Origin: Calliopsis andreniformis
Lineage: Eukaryota; Arthropoda; Insecta; Hymenoptera; Andrenidae
Direction of reading: 5' to 3'
NCBI RefSeq assembly: GCF_051401765.1
Contig: NW_027480464.1
Span: 2,418,001-2,482,000 of the forward strand
Length of the DNA: 64,000 nt
Below, in pieces: positions 62,391-64,000 of this stretch; within the stretch, counting starts at the first letter, position 1; each line of letters starts with the position of its first letter. Under the pieces are notes generated by a model. It ran no database searches. It saw only the letters and a program-made list of their open reading frames with translations, and had not been told where the DNA came from. The position numbers were made by a program, and so were the translations under genes.

Positions 62391-64000
62391 GCCAATCTCC
62401 AATCCTGAATACTCAATCTTCAATCCTCAATCCTCAATCCCCAATCCTCAATCCTCAATCCTCATTCTTCAATCCTCAATACCCAATCCTCAATCTTCAA
62501 TCCTCAATCCTCAATCCTCAATTCTGGACCCTCAATTCTCAGTCCTCAGACCTCAAACCTCAATCCTCAAACCTCAGCCGTCATCCTCAATCCTAAATCC
62601 TCAATCCTCAATCCTCAATCCTCAATCTTCAACCCTCAATACTCAATCTTCAATCCTCAATCCTCAGTCCACAATCTTCAATCCTCAATGCACAATCCTC
62701 AATCCTCAATCCTCAGTCCTCAATCCTCAATCCTCAATCCTCAAACCTCAATCCTCAACCGTCAATCCTCGTCCTCAAACCTCAACCCCCAATCCTCAAT
62801 CCTCAATCTTCAATCATCAATTCTCTATCTTCAATCGTCAATCCGCAATCCTCAATCCTCAATCCTCAGTCCTTAACCCTCAATCTTCAATCCTCAATAA
62901 TTAATCTCCAATCCTAGATCCTCAATCCCCAATCTTCAATCCTTAATCCTGTATCACCAATCCTCAATCCCGAGTCCTCAATCTTCAATCCACAATGCTC
63001 AATCCTCAATCCTCAATCCTCAGTCCTCAATCCACAATCCTCAATCCTCAAACCTCAATCCTCAACCGTCAGTCCTCGTCCTCAATCCTCAACCCTCAAT
63101 CCTCAATCCTCAATCTTCAATCCTCAATACTCAATATTCAATCCTCAATCCTCAATCCTCAATCCTCAATCTTCAATCCTCAATCCTCAATCCTCAATCC
63201 TCAATCCACATTCTTCAATCCTCAATACCCGACCCTCAGTCTACAATACTCAATCCTCAATCCTCAATTCTCAATCCTCAATCCTCAGTCCTCAGTCCTC
63301 AAACCTCAAACCTCAATCCTCAACCCTCAGCCCTCACCCTCAATCCTCAATCCTCAATCCTCAATCCTCAATCTTCAATCCTCAATACTCAATCTTCAAT
63401 AATCAATCCTCAATCCTCAATCCTCAATCCTCAATCCTCAATCCTCAATCTTCAATCCTCAATACTCAAACTGCAATCCTCAATCCTCAGTCCTCACTAC
63501 TCAATCCTCATTCTTCAATCCTCAATACCGAATCCTCAATCTTCAATCCTCAATCCTCAATCCACAATCCTCAATCCTCAGACTTCAAACACCAATACTC
63601 AACCCGCAGTCCTCGTCCTCAATCCACAACCCTCAATCCTCAATCCTCAATCTTCAATCATTAATATTCAATCTTCAATCTTCAATCCTCAATCCTCAAT
63701 CCTCAACCCTCAATCCTCAACGTTCAATCCTCATTACCCAATCCTCAGTCTTCCACCCTCAATCCTCAATACTCAATCCTCAATCCTCAATACTCAGTCC
63801 TCAATCCTCAATCTTCAATCCTCAATACTCAATCTTCAATCCTCAATCCTCAATCCTTAATCAACAATCTTCAATCCTCAATACTGAATCTTCAATCCTC
63901 AATCCTCAATCCTCAATCCTCAATCCTCATTCTTCAATCCTCAATACCCAATCCTCAATCTTCAATCCTCAATCCTCAATCCTCAATTCTCGACCCTCAA
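62391..64000 (+). repeat. Closing segment, return to the window's opening sequence
   Basis: 62391-62850 resembles 26660-27120, with the ATGCACAATCC phrase at 62688 and 26958. From about 62850 the sequence repeats 1-1145 and is still repeating it when the window ends. The CCTAGATCC word lies at 62913, and the register stays within one heptamer of the first copy. The array clearly continues beyond the window. Confidence 0.8.

Larger units (their letters stand above)
1..64000 (+). repeat. Heptanucleotide satellite array, unit TCCTCAA
   Basis: The entire window is built of 7-bp units with consensus TCCTCAA. I found no non-repetitive segment, gene, RNA gene or transposon in it. Even the odd-looking stretches split cleanly into heptamers: around 3121 the order is TAGAATA, TCCTCAA, TTCACAG, GTTTCAA, TACTCAA. 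Variation is mostly one substitution per unit, and the final CAA is the best-kept part. Occasional 6-bp units (TCCTCG, CCCTCA) and one recurrent 9-bp unit shift the register. All units point the same way, so the + strand is rich in C, A and T and nearly free of G. I do not recognise this heptamer as a named satellite or as a known telomere repeat. Its location on a chromosome is inferred only from what such arrays usually are. Confidence 0.97.

Noticed and set aside
1..64000. A heptapeptide-repeat protein such as a coiled coil or an RNA polymerase II tail-like domain
   Set aside because: The seven-residue period follows automatically from a 7-bp unit. Proline in every heptad argues against a coiled coil, and the motif is not the polymerase tail consensus.
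1..64000. A telomere array
   Set aside because: TTGAGGA is not a telomere repeat I know. The high unit variability and higher-order organisation are unlike a telomerase-made tract, which would be nearly uniform. A subtelomeric position remains possible.
1..64000. Centromere protein B boxes or known human or fly satellites
   Set aside because: I saw no CENP-B-box-like sequence (TTCG...CGGG) and no match to the alphoid, GGAAT, AATAACATAG or AAACTAC-type units.
1..64000. Reverse-strand genes
   Set aside because: The consensus reverse strand has TGA every 21 nt in each frame, and I saw no region where variants remove these over a useful length.
1..64000. tRNA, rRNA or other structured RNA genes
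   Set aside because: The strand is almost free of G, so stems of the required kind cannot form. I saw no tRNA A-box or B-box pair and no rRNA-like segment.

Overview
The window is one continuous block of satellite DNA with no gene I can support. From end to end it is a degenerate heptamer that reads TCCTCAA on the given strand (TTGAGGA on the other). Most units carry one change, such as TCTTCAA, TACTCAA, TTCTCAA, CCCTCAA, TCCACAA, TCCTGAA or TCCTCAG. Pure runs are short; the longest I counted is 11 perfect units at 30377-30453. A 64-kb array of short tandem units with nested higher-order repeats suggests eukaryotic heterochromatin (pericentromeric, subtelomeric or sex-chromosome type) from a long-read assembly. 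Nothing in the sequence identifies the species.

The long open frames on the + strand are a by-product of the repeat. Seven is coprime to three, so all three forward frames of TCCTCAA read as the same heptapeptide, SSILNPQ, with no stop. The reverse complement meets TGA every 21 nt in every frame. I therefore annotate no coding sequence.

Above the heptamer there is a rich hierarchy. A distinctive variant block of about 140 bp, recognised by tagaatat or tagcatat, occurs 47 times in five subtypes at fixed spacings (252, 629, 818, 895 and 978 bp recur exactly). Layout: 1-2379 is an opening mosaic with a diverged 1.46-kb duplication. 2380-8075 is a tandem pair with a 3473-bp period. 8076-25006 is a higher-order array with periods of 3697, 3515, 3642/3565 and 2404 bp. 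25007-30100 is a diverged mosaic of older-looking pieces. 30100-34411 is a block duplicated 14151 bp downstream, plus a transition. 34412-43574 holds two copies of a 3.75-kb block, each opening with a 1056-bp tandem dimer. 43575-49666 holds copies of earlier blocks plus a new 3-kb block. 49667-55509 is a composite copy of 35880-42601 lacking 880 bp. 55510-61070 holds two more copies of the 3-kb block with a 3374-bp period. 61071-62390 copies 18.7-20.0 kb. 62390-64000 returns to the sequence at the start of the window.

All block boundaries were found by eye from landmark words and are good to about 30-50 bp unless an exact junction is stated. Offsets between landmarks were counted from the coordinates. 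I computed no percentage identities.
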